Positions 47,671-55,934 are shown, counted from the first letter of the stretch. The stretch: DNA of 64,000 nucleotides from an uncultured Eubacteriales bacterium (GCA_949299535.1 CASGAQ010000009.1:20007-84006); one strand, 5' to 3'. Program-made: numbers and translations. The notes: a model not told the origin generated them from the letters alone.

Positions 47671-47707
47671 CACCGCCGGAGGCGACCAAAAGGTTGCTCC
47701 CGGCGGT
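47671..47707. repeat. Dispersed hairpin repeat, copy 3
   Basis: CACCGCCGGAGGCGACC / GGTTGCTCCCGGCGGTA with an AAAA loop. Compared with copies 1 and 2, both arms have changed in ways that mostly keep pairing. It lies just past the end of the sigma-factor remnant. Confidence 0.85.
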
Positions 47708-47716
47708 ATTCATTTT

Positions 47717-48950
47717 TTACTTTTCTACGCTCATCCAACAACCTTCTGCACCAATTCCATCCTTGGGAGGTGTTAATACGCCTTTTTCGATAAGACATTC
47801 AACAACTGCATCAAGAATGGGCATACTCGCAAGGTTATTTGCCAATCTCCATTCTCCGAGAAGGTAATCGGGAACGGATTTTTTGATAAGTTCTGCAACC
47901 TTCGCTGCAACAATTTCAGCATCGGCATCGAAGTATCCATTCTGCAAAGCATTACTGATATCAAAAAGTCTATCTCTATCAGAAAGCGCATTTACAAGAA
48001 TCTTGGTATAAAGCATATCTCCGTCGCGATACAAATATCCGCACTCAATAGCTTTTGCCGCGTGTTCCTTTTCTTTTTCAGACAACGACGTAATATCAAG
48101 ACCTTCAATCGCGCGGAGCGCAAGTTGAGTCTGAGGGTCTTTAGACACATTAAGTCCGCAGCTAAAGTGTTTTTTAATACGTGTGATGTAGATATTATCG
48201 AGATGGACATTAGAGAATCCACATACGTTTTGCGCGTCAACGCCATCCCAACCGCCGCCATAATACTTGCCGTTATCTACATATCCAAACACACTAAACG
48301 GACGATCTGTTTTCTCAATGTCAGCAAAATGATTGTTCTTCAAAGCACACTCAACACAGTACGAGAAGGCATCAGCAATATGGAATACCTGCTGCCAAAG
48401 AATAAGATTCATATCAACTTTCTTGTTCAAATATGGGAAAGCAAGATATTCTGCTTTATGTTCCTCGATATAGTTCGATATGGTTTCGCAAATCTTTGGC
48501 AACTGCTCTGTATAAATTGCATTTGCTTTTTCAAATACATCCTTATCAAGCAAAATGAAATTAAGCGCATATTTACCGTTTTCCAAACGACGAAGAAAAC
48601 CGTACTTTCCATTCTCACCTTTACGGAGGATTTCAAGTTCTTCTTCAACGTAAATGGTGGGTACATTCAGTTCCTCTGCAATTTCAGAAGCACTCATCGG
48701 CTTCTTATGGCAAAGCCACACGATATGATTTGAGAACATTCTCGTGCATACGTTACGAGGATCTCCCCATGCAGGACTACCCGTTCCCCAAATCACGTAA
48801 TCAATTTTATCAAGCGCCACCGGCTTATTATAAGTTTCTGCCATTTCTTCTACCTCACTTTTGATCTTTTGTCTTGCCGAAAAGAGCCTTTGACGAACAG
48901 CTCCTTCACTTGTTCCTTGTGCCTTGGCTATAGCATCACGCACAGCGCCT
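47717..48950 (-). pseudogene. Sigma-70 factor with winged-helix domain, N-terminus lost
   Basis: The readable part starts in sigma region 4 (IAKAQGTSEGAVRQRLFSARQKIKSEV) near 48950 and continues into an about 375-residue domain. That domain has a winged helix (SNHIVWLCHKKPMSASEIAEEL...) and then helical sequence to the stop. Sigma region 2 is missing because foreign DNA (the primase remnant) joins at about 48945-48955. An internal start (ATG near 48845, MAETYNKPVAL) could still produce the C-terminal domain alone. Confidence 0.75.
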
Positions 48951-49945
48951 TCTCCCTCAAGGACGTGCTGACCTGCGTGGATGACTACCACCCCACGGGC
49001 AGAAAGGAGAGCGAGAATATGAAAGCCATTATGCAGACAGTGGCAAGAGGTTACGGTGACAGAGCCGCACGCAACCGTTTGACTCCCGAGATCACATTGC
49101 GCGAGGCTCGTCCTCCGCAGGGCAATGTGATCGTCACGGCAGAGTTCGCTCCCGACATCGGAGAGAGCGGCACGGCTCGTTTGTTCTGCATTGAGATGAA
49201 GCCCGGTCAGATCGATCTGCCTCACCTCACCGAGCTTCAAGAGCGAGCCGCCAAGGGTCAGCTCACGCATATGATGTATGCCTATACCGAGTGGCTGAAA
49301 GAAACCTATCTGTGCGACAATGACCGCTACGCAAGATTTCTTGAAATGCTCGCAGAGGAATATCAGAACGAGCGAGCTTGTTGGAGAGCGACCCTGCGAG
49401 AGAACAAGGTCAAGTTCCACGACCGAATCCCCGACACCTTGGCTTGCCTTCAGCTTGGCTTCAATTATGTGATGGGCTTCCTTCTTCATTCGGGTGTGCT
49501 GATGCAGAGAGATGTGGATGAGATCACAGAACGCTTCAACACCATAATGTTCCATCACGCAGCTCACCAATCCGAAGCCGTTGAGCAAGACAGACCTACC
49601 CACATCTTCATCCGCAAGCTCTTGGCGATGCTCGATTGCGGACAGATCTGCGTCGTGCCTGCAAGTGAAGGTGACGGCATTCTCCCTTCGGGCTGTCTCG
49701 GATATGAGGACGAGAAATATTATTACCTTTTCTTTGAGTCAACACAAAGAGCCGTGAAGAAATTCTGTGACGATCAGGGCGAAGGCTTCACCATCTCCAC
49801 CAAGGCACTTGGCAAAGCTCTTGCAGACGAGGGCTTTATCAATACCGACACAGGAGAGAACACGCGCACGATGCGGTTCGGGAGCAAGACCAAGCGTGTC
49901 CTTCTTCTGCGTAAAGAGATGGTCGAAAAAGTTATGGGTATATGA
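48950..49945 (+). pseudogene. C-terminal part of a mobile-element primase-helicase (DUF927-like)
   Basis: About 330 residues. It starts at a junction with LKDVLTCVDDYHPTG, a Walker-B-like segment of the DUF927 helicases of integrative elements, and continues with GYGDRAARNRL, GESGTARLF and a helical C-terminus to the stop. The P-loop half is absent. An internal ATG at 49020 could give a shorter product. A plus-strand gene joined tail-first to a minus-strand sigma gene shows a deletion or insertion event here. Confidence 0.7.
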
Positions 49946-49960
49946 TGGAAATGGCGTTAT

Positions 49961-50076
49961 GGCGTAACAGAAGATACGAACGGAGTTTGCGACAGCAAAC
50001 TCGTGGTGAGGTCAAGTTGAAGCTCGGCGACGGAGTTCTTCACGACCTCACCTTGTATCGGATGTTACGCCTTTTT
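49961..50076 (+). ncRNA. Candidate structured RNA with terminator-like end
   Basis: Nested perfect stems: P1 GGCGTAACA (49961-49969) with TGTTACGCC (50063-50071); P2 GATACGA (49973-49979) with TTGTATC (50053-50059, one G-U); P3 GAGTTTGC-GACA-GCAAACTC (49983-50002); P4 GGTGAGGTC (50005-50013) with GACCTCACC (50044-50052), continued by GAAG/CTTC and CTC/GAG up to a GGCGACG loop. Together they form a three-way junction ending in TTTTT. No known class recognised. It could also be a DNA structure such as an origin. Confidence 0.6.
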
Positions 50077-50121
50077 CATTATACCCCTGTCTGTATTTTT
50101 TAAGAAAGGAGATGCACCGAT

Positions 50122-50268
50122 ATAAAGAAAAAAGTAGACGAGTGGCAATTCTTCCGAAAGCCTTCGGGACACGTTGCCTATAACAAAAAGTGCTTGCATT
50201 GTAAGCGCAAATGTAAGCAGAGCTACCGCGTGGAAATCATCCGCTGTCCGCTATTTGAAAAGCGATGA
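50122..50268 (+). CDS. Cys-rich small protein (48 aa) with non-canonical start
   Basis: Reads KKKVDEWQFFRKPSGHVAYN, then CLHCKRKCKQ and a later Cys, like a small zinc-finger protein. AAAGGAG lies at a normal distance before an ATA codon (50122); there is no in-frame ATG. Either the start was mutated or initiation is rare-codon. It lies between the RNA candidate and the mobilization genes, so a role in transfer or its control is likely. Confidence 0.5.
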   Translation: MKKKVDEWQFFRKPSGHVAYNKKCLHCKRKCKQSYRVEIIRCPLFEKR

Positions 50269-50500
50269 GTACCGCAGTAGAACTCCCGCTGAAGCGGTGG
50301 CAAGATGCTTGCCCGCCGTTCGCGGCATACCGCTCCGACAGGGCAAGCAGAGGGTTTGGGTTCCCACCGCCAAAGGCGGCGCATCCCCAACCCCACGCTT
50401 GTCGGGGGCGGAGCCCCCAAGCCCCCACCTTCTTTCTTTTAAAAGAAAGAAGGCAAAGAAACCTTCAAACAAAAAAATTATCCACTTATGTTGGAGAAAG
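50269..50500 (+). other. GC-rich inter-gene region, candidate oriT
   Basis: No credible gene. It contains the hairpin GGGGGC-GGA-GCCCCC (50404-50418) and a perfect 26-bp palindrome CCTTCTTTCTTTT/AAAAGAAAGAAGG (50428-50453), directly upstream of mobC. Hairpins next to mobC are the usual place for a transfer origin. The nick site was not identified. Confidence 0.45.
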
Positions 50501-50509
50501 AGAGGAACA

Positions 50510-50911
50510 ATTATCGAAAATCAAAATGAAAAATCGAGTTCCGGCGGTCGCGTCAGAGATAAAAAGATGTCCTTTTGGGTGAGCGAATCCGAACAGAAAA
50601 AGATAAAAAAGCTCGTCGCCAAGACAGGACTTTCGCAAAGAGAATATCTTTTGAGCGCGGCACTTGGCAGGACGATCTATCAGGTCGAGGAGCTGAAGCC
50701 GATGCTTTTTGAATTGAAAGCCATTGGTAGAAACATCAATCAGCTCACGATGCTCGCCCACCAAGGACACGTTACAACGATCAATCTGATCGAAGCAACG
50801 AGCGCCTTGCAGAGAAATTATGCCGCGATAAACGGTCTGTATGATGCGCTCGACGGCGCAGTTGCAAGCGGGAATGTTGAGCCGAGCGATGAGGTGACCG
50901 ATGAAAATTAA
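50510..50911 (+). CDS. mobC: MobC-family mobilization accessory protein
   Basis: About 133 residues. Ribbon-helix-helix-like N-terminus (MSFWVSESEQKKIKKLVAKTGLSQREYLLSAALG) and the MobC helix pair (ELKAIGRNINQLTMLAHQG). MobC binds oriT and helps the relaxase nick. AGAGAGGA precedes ATT/ATC (50510/50513) at a good distance and the first ATG is at residue 20 (50567), so the start is uncertain. Confidence 0.85.
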   Translation: MIENQNEKSSSGGRVRDKKMSFWVSESEQKKIKKLVAKTGLSQREYLLSAALGRTIYQVEELKPMLFELKAIGRNINQLTMLAHQGHVTTINLIEATSALQRNYAAINGLYDALDGAVASGNVEPSDEVTDEN

Positions 50912-51003
50912 TTATAATTTGGGAGAATTGAGAGAGCGAAGCGACTCAATTCTCGGTGTGCGGCACACTGCACATCAGTCAAAAAGAAAGCGAGGTGCCG
51001 CAC

Positions 51004-52710
51004 GTGGCGACATGTAATTATATCAAAGCGAAGAAGCAAAATCAGAGCGCGATGAGGGCGGTCATCCGTTATGTTTCGCAAGATGCAAAGACACTTGACG
51101 AGAACGGACACCGCTATCTGTCGGGAATCAACTGCTTGGGGCAAGCCGCCTACGATGAATTTATGGCGACCAAAAATCTATATGGCAAGCGAAGCGGCGT
51201 GTATTATTATCATTACGAACAGTCCTTCGCGCCCGGAGAGATCGAGGATTATGACACCGCACACAAGATCGGTTTGCGGCTTGCCGAGGAAATGTTTCCC
51301 GGCTTTGAGGTGCTTGTCGGCACACACCTTGACGCTCACGACGATGACGGTCGGCAGAGAGTCCACAATCATTTCGTCATCAACAGCGTCAGCTACGCAA
51401 GCGGTATGAAGCTTGATTACGGCCCGTATACGATTGAAAAGATGCGCCGTATCAGCGACCGCTTATGTGAGGAACACGCGCTCTCCGTGCTTCCCGAATT
51501 CAAGCAGACCTTTGATGGAAAATCCATCTCGACAAGAGAGTACCGCGCCGCACTCAAGGGTGACAGTTGGAAGTTCAAAGCCATCTGCACCATTGAAAAT
51601 GCGATGACGCGGGCGGCAAGTAAAGATGACTTCATAGCGATTATGGAGTCCGAGGGCTATTCGGTAACGTGGACGGATAGCCGAAAATATATCACCTACA
51701 CCTGCCCGAACGGTATGAAGGTGAGGGATAACAAGCTCCACGAATCAAAATTTCTAAAGGAGAATATGCAGTATGAATTTGCAATCAGACAACAAACAAT
51801 CAACCCCTTCGGCTCTTTCGAAGCTGAAGCAGAATACGGCACAGGCGATGCAGACGGTGACGGAGACTCCTTATCAGCCGATCGTGTACGCGATCCCGAA
51901 GGAAGATCTCAAGGCGCTTCTCGAATTTATGAGAGTGACGACGGACTTTCAGCCGGAGCTGTTCGAGAAGTTTGCGGACTTGGAATCGAGGGTTCTGACA
52001 CAGGAACAATGGGATACGATGTGGAACAGGATCGAGAAATGGTCAACGAATCTGAGCGAGAATGTCAAGACCTCGGCGAACAGTATCGTGCCGAGAGTGC
52101 AGGATCTTCTGAGGGAGAACAAAGAAATTTTCTCACAGGATGGGAAGACGCGAGAGCAATTTTTCTCTCGGCTGAACACCGAAACGGACAACCGAATGGA
52201 AACGTTATCGGATATGATATCCGAGATGAAGAAGTGGATCATGGGCTTGATAGTGAGTACGGGACTGGCAAGCGCTTTGTTAAGCGTAGTGATCTGTCTC
52301 TTGATGAGATAAATTCCTTTTTCGCTGACGAGCGAAATCTCTATGACGATATTCCATTTGACGAGGAAGATATGGATGCGGACAATCCTTTGAATCAGCT
52401 TCAAGCGGAAGCTCGCAGAGGAAACGTCTACGCGATGTACCGACTTGCCCGTCTGTATTTGGATGAGAACAACCGATTCTATAACGAAAGCATCGGCGAT
52501 TATTATCTTGAAAAAGCGGCCAAGGCAGGTCACAGCGTAGCACAGTACCGTATGGGCAAGATGTTTTATTACGGCATCATATACCGCGAGGACGAATACG
52601 AAGCTCAAAAATGGCTGTCGGAGTCGGTAGGCAACGGCAACAAATGCGCCGACGCTCTCCTCGGTAAGCTCTACGGTGAGAGCGATCTGTTCGGGGGAAT
52701 TTCGAAATGA
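51004..52710 (+). CDS. MobP-type relaxase with Sel1 repeats, tail frameshifted
   Basis: 568 residues from GTG at 51004 (GAGGTG ribosome site). The relaxase domain (1-200) has a Tyr in AVIRYVSQ and the histidine motif VHNHFVINS (His121, His123). Residues about 256-436 are Gly/Asp/Glu-rich, disordered-looking, and overlap another gene in the +1 frame. Residues about 460-568 hold Sel1-type repeats (NVYAMYRLARLYLDEN, HSVAQYRMGKMFYYG). Sel1 repeats continue after the stop in another frame (52706-53146), so the original protein was longer. Confidence 0.88.
   Translation: MATCNYIKAKKQNQSAMRAVIRYVSQDAKTLDENGHRYLSGINCLGQAAYDEFMATKNLYGKRSGVYYYHYEQSFAPGEIEDYDTAHKIGLRLAEEMFPGFEVLVGTHLDAHDDDGRQRVHNHFVINSVSYASGMKLDYGPYTIEKMRRISDRLCEEHALSVLPEFKQTFDGKSISTREYRAALKGDSWKFKAICTIENAMTRAASKDDFIAIMESEGYSVTWTDSRKYITYTCPNGMKVRDNKLHESKFLKENMQYEFAIRQQTINPFGSFEAEAEYGTGDADGDGDSLSADRVRDPEGRSQGASRIYESDDGLSAGAVREVCGLGIEGSDTGTMGYDVEQDREMVNESERECQDLGEQYRAESAGSSEGEQRNFLTGWEDARAIFLSAEHRNGQPNGNVIGYDIRDEEVDHGLDSEYGTGKRFVKRSDLSLDEINSFFADERNLYDDIPFDEEDMDADNPLNQLQAEARRGNVYAMYRLARLYLDENNRFYNESIGDYYLEKAAKAGHSVAQYRMGKMFYYGIIYREDEYEAQKWLSESVGNGNKCADALLGKLYGESDLFGGISK
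51773..52312 (+). CDS. Membrane-anchored protein nested inside the relaxase gene (MobB-like)
   Basis: 179 residues, fully inside the relaxase gene in the +1 frame. AAAGGAG (51756-51762) lies 10 nt before its ATG. Sequence is well structured: helical/coiled (EKFADLESRVLTQEQWD, RENKEIFSQDGKTREQFF) with one C-terminal membrane helix (IMGLIVSTGLASALLSVVICLLM). The relaxase frame here is low-complexity, as expected where the other frame is the constrained one. RSF1010 has a comparable membrane protein, MobB, nested in mobA. Confidence 0.78.
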   Translation: MNLQSDNKQSTPSALSKLKQNTAQAMQTVTETPYQPIVYAIPKEDLKALLEFMRVTTDFQPELFEKFADLESRVLTQEQWDTMWNRIEKWSTNLSENVKTSANSIVPRVQDLLRENKEIFSQDGKTREQFFSRLNTETDNRMETLSDMISEMKKWIMGLIVSTGLASALLSVVICLLMR

Positions 52711-53146
52711 AGGCTTCAGTCATCTATTCAATGCCGAGCGTAACGGTAGCGAGTTTGCCGCCTATACGCTCGGCAAATATTATATGGAGGGCAAGGTCGT
52801 GAAGAAGGATATTGCCAAAGCCATTGAGCATTTGGAGATCGCGTCGGCGCGCGGAAATATGTACGCCGACTACCGCTTGGCTCAGATCTATCTCTTTGAA
52901 GCGGATATATTCGATATGGAAAAGGCTCTTGAATATCTGAATCGCTCGGCACACGCAGGCAACGAATCTGCCGCCTTGGCACTCACGCGGATGGCGAACA
53001 ATCAGTTCCTTGCCGTCGCAACTAATGTCCTTGACCTTGTCGGCAGCCTTGCAAGCATCGATAGCTACCGTCAGCCGCAGGATTGCACCACGATGCCACA
53101 CCCCCGAAAGGAGCGTAAGAAACACGAATGGGAACAAAGAATGTAA
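52706..53146 (+). pseudogene. Detached Sel1-repeat tail of the relaxase
   Basis: Sel1-like repeats (GSEFAAYTLGKYYMEGKVVKKDIAKA, NMYADYRLAQIYL, NESAALALTRM) and a basic end (PRKERKKHEWEQRM). These continue the repeats of the upstream relaxase but in another frame. The shift lies near the GGGGG run at 52692-52696. Possibly still translated by programmed slippage, but decay is simpler. Confidence 0.72.
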
Positions 53147-53187
53147 CCCAATATATTAAAACATTTTGAAGAAACGAGGTATTTTAT

Positions 53188-54396
53188 TTGGCAAGTTATT
53201 ATAAAAGAAAAAACGGCACTTATTGCGTAAGAGTGTCCAACGGAATGAAAAACGGTAAGCAGGAGCTGATCTCCGCTACCTATAAACCACCCGTCGGTAT
53301 TACGGCAACACAAGAGGAAAAGGAGGTCAAACAGTTTGCTGACCTCTTTGAAGCTGCCGTTCACAACGGCGTGTATATCCCCGGAATGAAAACGAAATCC
53401 ACGCAGACCAATGCCTTTGGATTGACTGTTGGAGAGTTTGTCGATCAGCATTATTTCAAGCGTATCGAGAAAAAGCTCTCTCCGAACACGGTTCGATTCT
53501 ATCGTTCTATCGCGGAACAGTTCATCGTTCCGTCATATGGCAACATCCGTTTGAGCGATATTACCATCAAGCATCAGCAAGCCTTCGTGGAGTATCTATC
53601 CTCTCCCGGTGCTCGTGCAGACGAGAATGACACCGAACCTCTGTCGGCTGCAACCGTCAAGCGGTATGCCACGGTATTCTCTTCTGTAATGACCGAAGCC
53701 TGCAAGATGGGATTTATCGACGAGAACAAATTAAAGTACGGCTCGGTCGAATACCCCAAGATCGTGAAAAAGCCCATCGAGGTCTATAACGATGATGAGG
53801 CGCGGCAGTTCTTTGAGGCTATGCAAAACGAGCCCCCGAAGATCAGGCTGATGCTCCTTTGTGCTCTGCTTCTTGGTCTGCGCCGTGGTGAGATCGTGGC
53901 ACTCAAGTGGTCGGATATCAATTTCCGTTCTCATTCCCTGTCCGTAAACAAGAGCGTTTATAAAGAGAAAGGCTCGCTTCAGCAACTCAAAGCTCCTAAA
54001 TCGCAGACAAGTATCCGCACCGTTTACCTCTCCGACGCATTGGTCAACGCTCTGGAAGAATGGAAATCGGCACAGGCAGAGGAACGTGCAAGCGCGGGTT
54101 TCGACTGGAAGGAACAGGATTTCATTTTCACAAACGCCGTAGGTGATATGATCAGCCTTTATACTCCTTCGCGGATATGCAGTAAATTCGAAGAAAAGAA
54201 TGGGCTTCACCATCTGAAGTTCCACGGTCTGCGCCATACCTGCGGTTCTTTGATGGCAAGCAATGGCGTGGATCCCGAAACCGTTAAAACCGTCCTTGGT
54301 CACGATAGCATCGAGACCACCAATCTCTATATCCATCCCTATGAGAAAAATATGCGTAAGGCCGCAGAAATTCTCGGCAATATTGTAACGAAATAA
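53188..54396 (+). CDS. int: Tyrosine-type integrase of the element
   Basis: 402 residues from TTG at 53188 (GAGGT upstream). An N-terminal AP2-like arm-binding domain (ASYYKRKNGTYCVRVSNG) and SAM-like core-binding domain (about 76-180) precede the catalytic domain: Arg232 (GLRRGE), His346/Arg349 (HGLRHT), His372 (LGH) and Tyr381 (TTNLYIHP). It should act on the 45-bp tRNA-Pro sites. The excisionase-like gene follows 17 bp later. Confidence 0.95.
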   Translation: MASYYKRKNGTYCVRVSNGMKNGKQELISATYKPPVGITATQEEKEVKQFADLFEAAVHNGVYIPGMKTKSTQTNAFGLTVGEFVDQHYFKRIEKKLSPNTVRFYRSIAEQFIVPSYGNIRLSDITIKHQQAFVEYLSSPGARADENDTEPLSAATVKRYATVFSSVMTEACKMGFIDENKLKYGSVEYPKIVKKPIEVYNDDEARQFFEAMQNEPPKIRLMLLCALLLGLRRGEIVALKWSDINFRSHSLSVNKSVYKEKGSLQQLKAPKSQTSIRTVYLSDALVNALEEWKSAQAEERASAGFDWKEQDFIFTNAVGDMISLYTPSRICSKFEEKNGLHHLKFHGLRHTCGSLMASNGVDPETVKTVLGHDSIETTNLYIHPYEKNMRKAAEILGNIVTK

Positions 54397-54413
54397 GAAA
54401 GTGAGGTAGGCAT

Positions 54414-54926
54414 TTGAAAATCAAAACTTTACCGCAAATCGTAAAAACCGTAAAAGCGTATGATGCTGATACGGCACTCAATGAATCTATGCTGTCAGAC
54501 TTAATTGCTTCCGGATGCTTACCGTTTGAAAAGCGCGGAAACAGAACCGTAGCCGATTTTGACACCGCCATAATGTGTCTGAATCAAATGTTGGGGCTTG
54601 AAGCCACCAACGCCATCCCCCACATCCGCACCATTCGCGGTGCAACGAGGAATATCAAAAATAATAAATCCGATCTCGGTATCGGTGAAGAACAGATACG
54701 CGCGGCTGTCGATGATGAACGAATTGATTTCATTCGCATTGGCAACCGCGCGTATATTGCTTTAGAGCTCTTTGAAGAGCCTTATATTCAGCACTTCACG
54801 CAAATCAGATTTGACCGTACCGAGCGCAGACGGAAAGCGGACAGCAGTGCCTTGGCACAAATTGGACTTCTTATATCCAATTCGCAAGGCATTCCCACCG
54901 TAAAACGCATCCGTAAAACAGCATAA
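54414..54926 (+). CDS. Small DNA-binding protein, possible excisionase
   Basis: 170 residues from TTG at 54414 (GAGGT upstream). It has two short helix-turn-helix-like segments (NESMLSDLIASGCLPFEKRGNRTVADFD and DERIDFIRIGNRAYIALELF), the latter like the wing of Xis/MerR-like excisionases. Immediately after int. Family not recognised, so the assignment rests mainly on position. Confidence 0.6.
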   Translation: MKIKTLPQIVKTVKAYDADTALNESMLSDLIASGCLPFEKRGNRTVADFDTAIMCLNQMLGLEATNAIPHIRTIRGATRNIKNNKSDLGIGEEQIRAAVDDERIDFIRIGNRAYIALELFEEPYIQHFTQIRFDRTERRRKADSSALAQIGLLISNSQGIPTVKRIRKTA

Positions 54927-54930
54927 CCTT

Positions 54931-54992
54931 CGGGTAGGCTCAGCCTACCCGTTTACATAGACGTACGGCGGCTTTGTTTCAAGCCGCCGTAC
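54931..54992. terminator. Two convergent terminator hairpins
   Basis: CGGGTAGGCT / AGCCTACCCG (54931-54951) follows the excisionase-like gene. GTACGGCGGCTT / AAGCCGCCGTAC (54963-54992) is at the end of the minus-strand toxin cluster. Confidence 0.8.
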
Positions 54993-54998
54993 ACCATA

Positions 54999-55208
54999 CT
55001 ATGCTTGCCTTGCGGCAATATACAGGTCGATATCGTCAACAATATATCTTTCCCCGGTGGTATGCAGAGCCTCAAAATAGCTGACAACGTACTCCGGCAC
55101 ATGATATTTATTAAACAACTCCATAACTTGTTTTCCGCTAAGAGCTTTGGCATTTTTATAGATTTCAATACAATAGATCAAAAATGTTGCTTCTTTACTC
55201 ATGATCAA
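54999..55208 (-). CDS. DUF3791 family protein (toxin-antitoxin cluster)
   Basis: 69 residues, start MIMSKEATFLIYCIEIYKNAK. The KNAKALSGKQVMELFNKYHVPEYV...YFEALHTTG block is the DUF3791 signature. These proteins are encoded next to DUF3990 and are probably antitoxin-side partners. Overlaps the upstream gene by 4 bp. Confidence 0.75.
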   Translation of the reverse strand: MIMSKEATFLIYCIEIYKNAKALSGKQVMELFNKYHVPEYVVSYFEALHTTGERYIVDDIDLYIAARQA

Positions 55209-55444
55209 GCCTCCTCGGGATAGGTGATCTTGCCCGTTGCCCTTTCCTCCGCATACAGCTCATAAAGCGCCTTGGGGCTCAGATGCCACAGCTTTGTTTC
55301 TTCCTCCTCAAGCGCCGCGTAAAGTTCAGACTCATATAGAGCGCGAGTGGCTTCGGTCTCGGAGATGTTTTCGCGGTCAACGATCTCTTTTACAAGCTGA
55401 GGAATCAAAAATATCAGCATTGCCTTAAATTTCTGCTTATCCAT
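55205..55444 (-). CDS. Small acidic protein of the toxin-antitoxin cluster
   Basis: 79 residues, helical and acidic (IPQLVKEIVDRENISETEATRALYESELYAALEEEETKLWHLS). It lies between DUF3990 and DUF3791 with overlaps at both ends, as in other DUF3990 loci, and is the likely direct antitoxin. No named family recalled with confidence. Confidence 0.65.
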   Translation of the reverse strand: MDKQKFKAMLIFLIPQLVKEIVDRENISETEATRALYESELYAALEEEETKLWHLSPKALYELYAEERATGKITYPEEA

Positions 55445-55934
55445 CGAAACGCTCCTTTCCGTATTTCACTTCCTTGAAGCTGAGGAACGACAGAGCGCGG
55501 TCGGTCGTGAATACGTACTGATTATATAGCTTCTTGATCTTCAACGCCTCAATGGTCTGCTCCTTGGTATAGACTCCCGTGGAATAGAGGATAAAGGTCT
55601 GATATACGTCATCATTGGCAACCGGACCGCAGATCAGATCATAGCCTGCGGTTCTGTCGATGCCGGAACGGTTATCCGAAACAAAATCAAGCCAAGCCTC
55701 GTCCGCGCTCTCGAAGTTAAGAACGTTCACCTTTTCAAAAATGCTTTCGTCAAGCTCATAGATATTGACGGTACTGCGTCCGCATTTCTTACGCATCGTA
55801 ACCTTGCCTGCAAAGTTCAGCGCCTGATCGTAATTTGTAGTTGTATAAAATCCCGCGCCAAAATCGAGATATCTGTTTGGAGTCAATATTTTCGGTTCTT
55901 CTACCGTCACGTTACTGCCGTGATAAATGATCAT
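55437..55934 (-). CDS. DUF3990 protein, ADP-ribosyltransferase-like toxin
   Basis: 165 residues. IIYHGSNVTVEEPKI and LDFGAGFYTTTNYDQALNFA are the DUF3990 signature and resemble the NAD-binding core of ADP-ribosyltransferase toxins. It forms a compact minus-strand operon with two small downstream genes and one upstream gene. Toxicity is inferred from family and layout. Confidence 0.8.
   Translation of the reverse strand: MIIYHGSNVTVEEPKILTPNRYLDFGAGFYTTTNYDQALNFAGKVTMRKKCGRSTVNIYELDESIFEKVNVLNFESADEAWLDFVSDNRSGIDRTAGYDLICGPVANDDVYQTFILYSTGVYTKEQTIEALKIKKLYNQYVFTTDRALSFLSFKEVKYGKERFDG

Noticed and set aside
42906..47707. Integron-like attC sites
   Set aside because: The three hairpins lack RYYYAAC/GTTRRRY boxes and no integron integrase is present.
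47717..49603. A 628-residue minus-strand reading frame
   Set aside because: Its first about 200 residues are antisense to the primase remnant (48950-49945). The real content begins in sigma region 4.
50223..50472. Short minus-strand reading frames in the GC-rich region
   Set aside because: No ribosome sites; they arise from GC-rich hairpins before mobC.
52724..53137. 137-residue minus-strand reading frame
   Set aside because: Antisense to the Sel1-repeat tail, which has clear repeat motifs on the plus strand.
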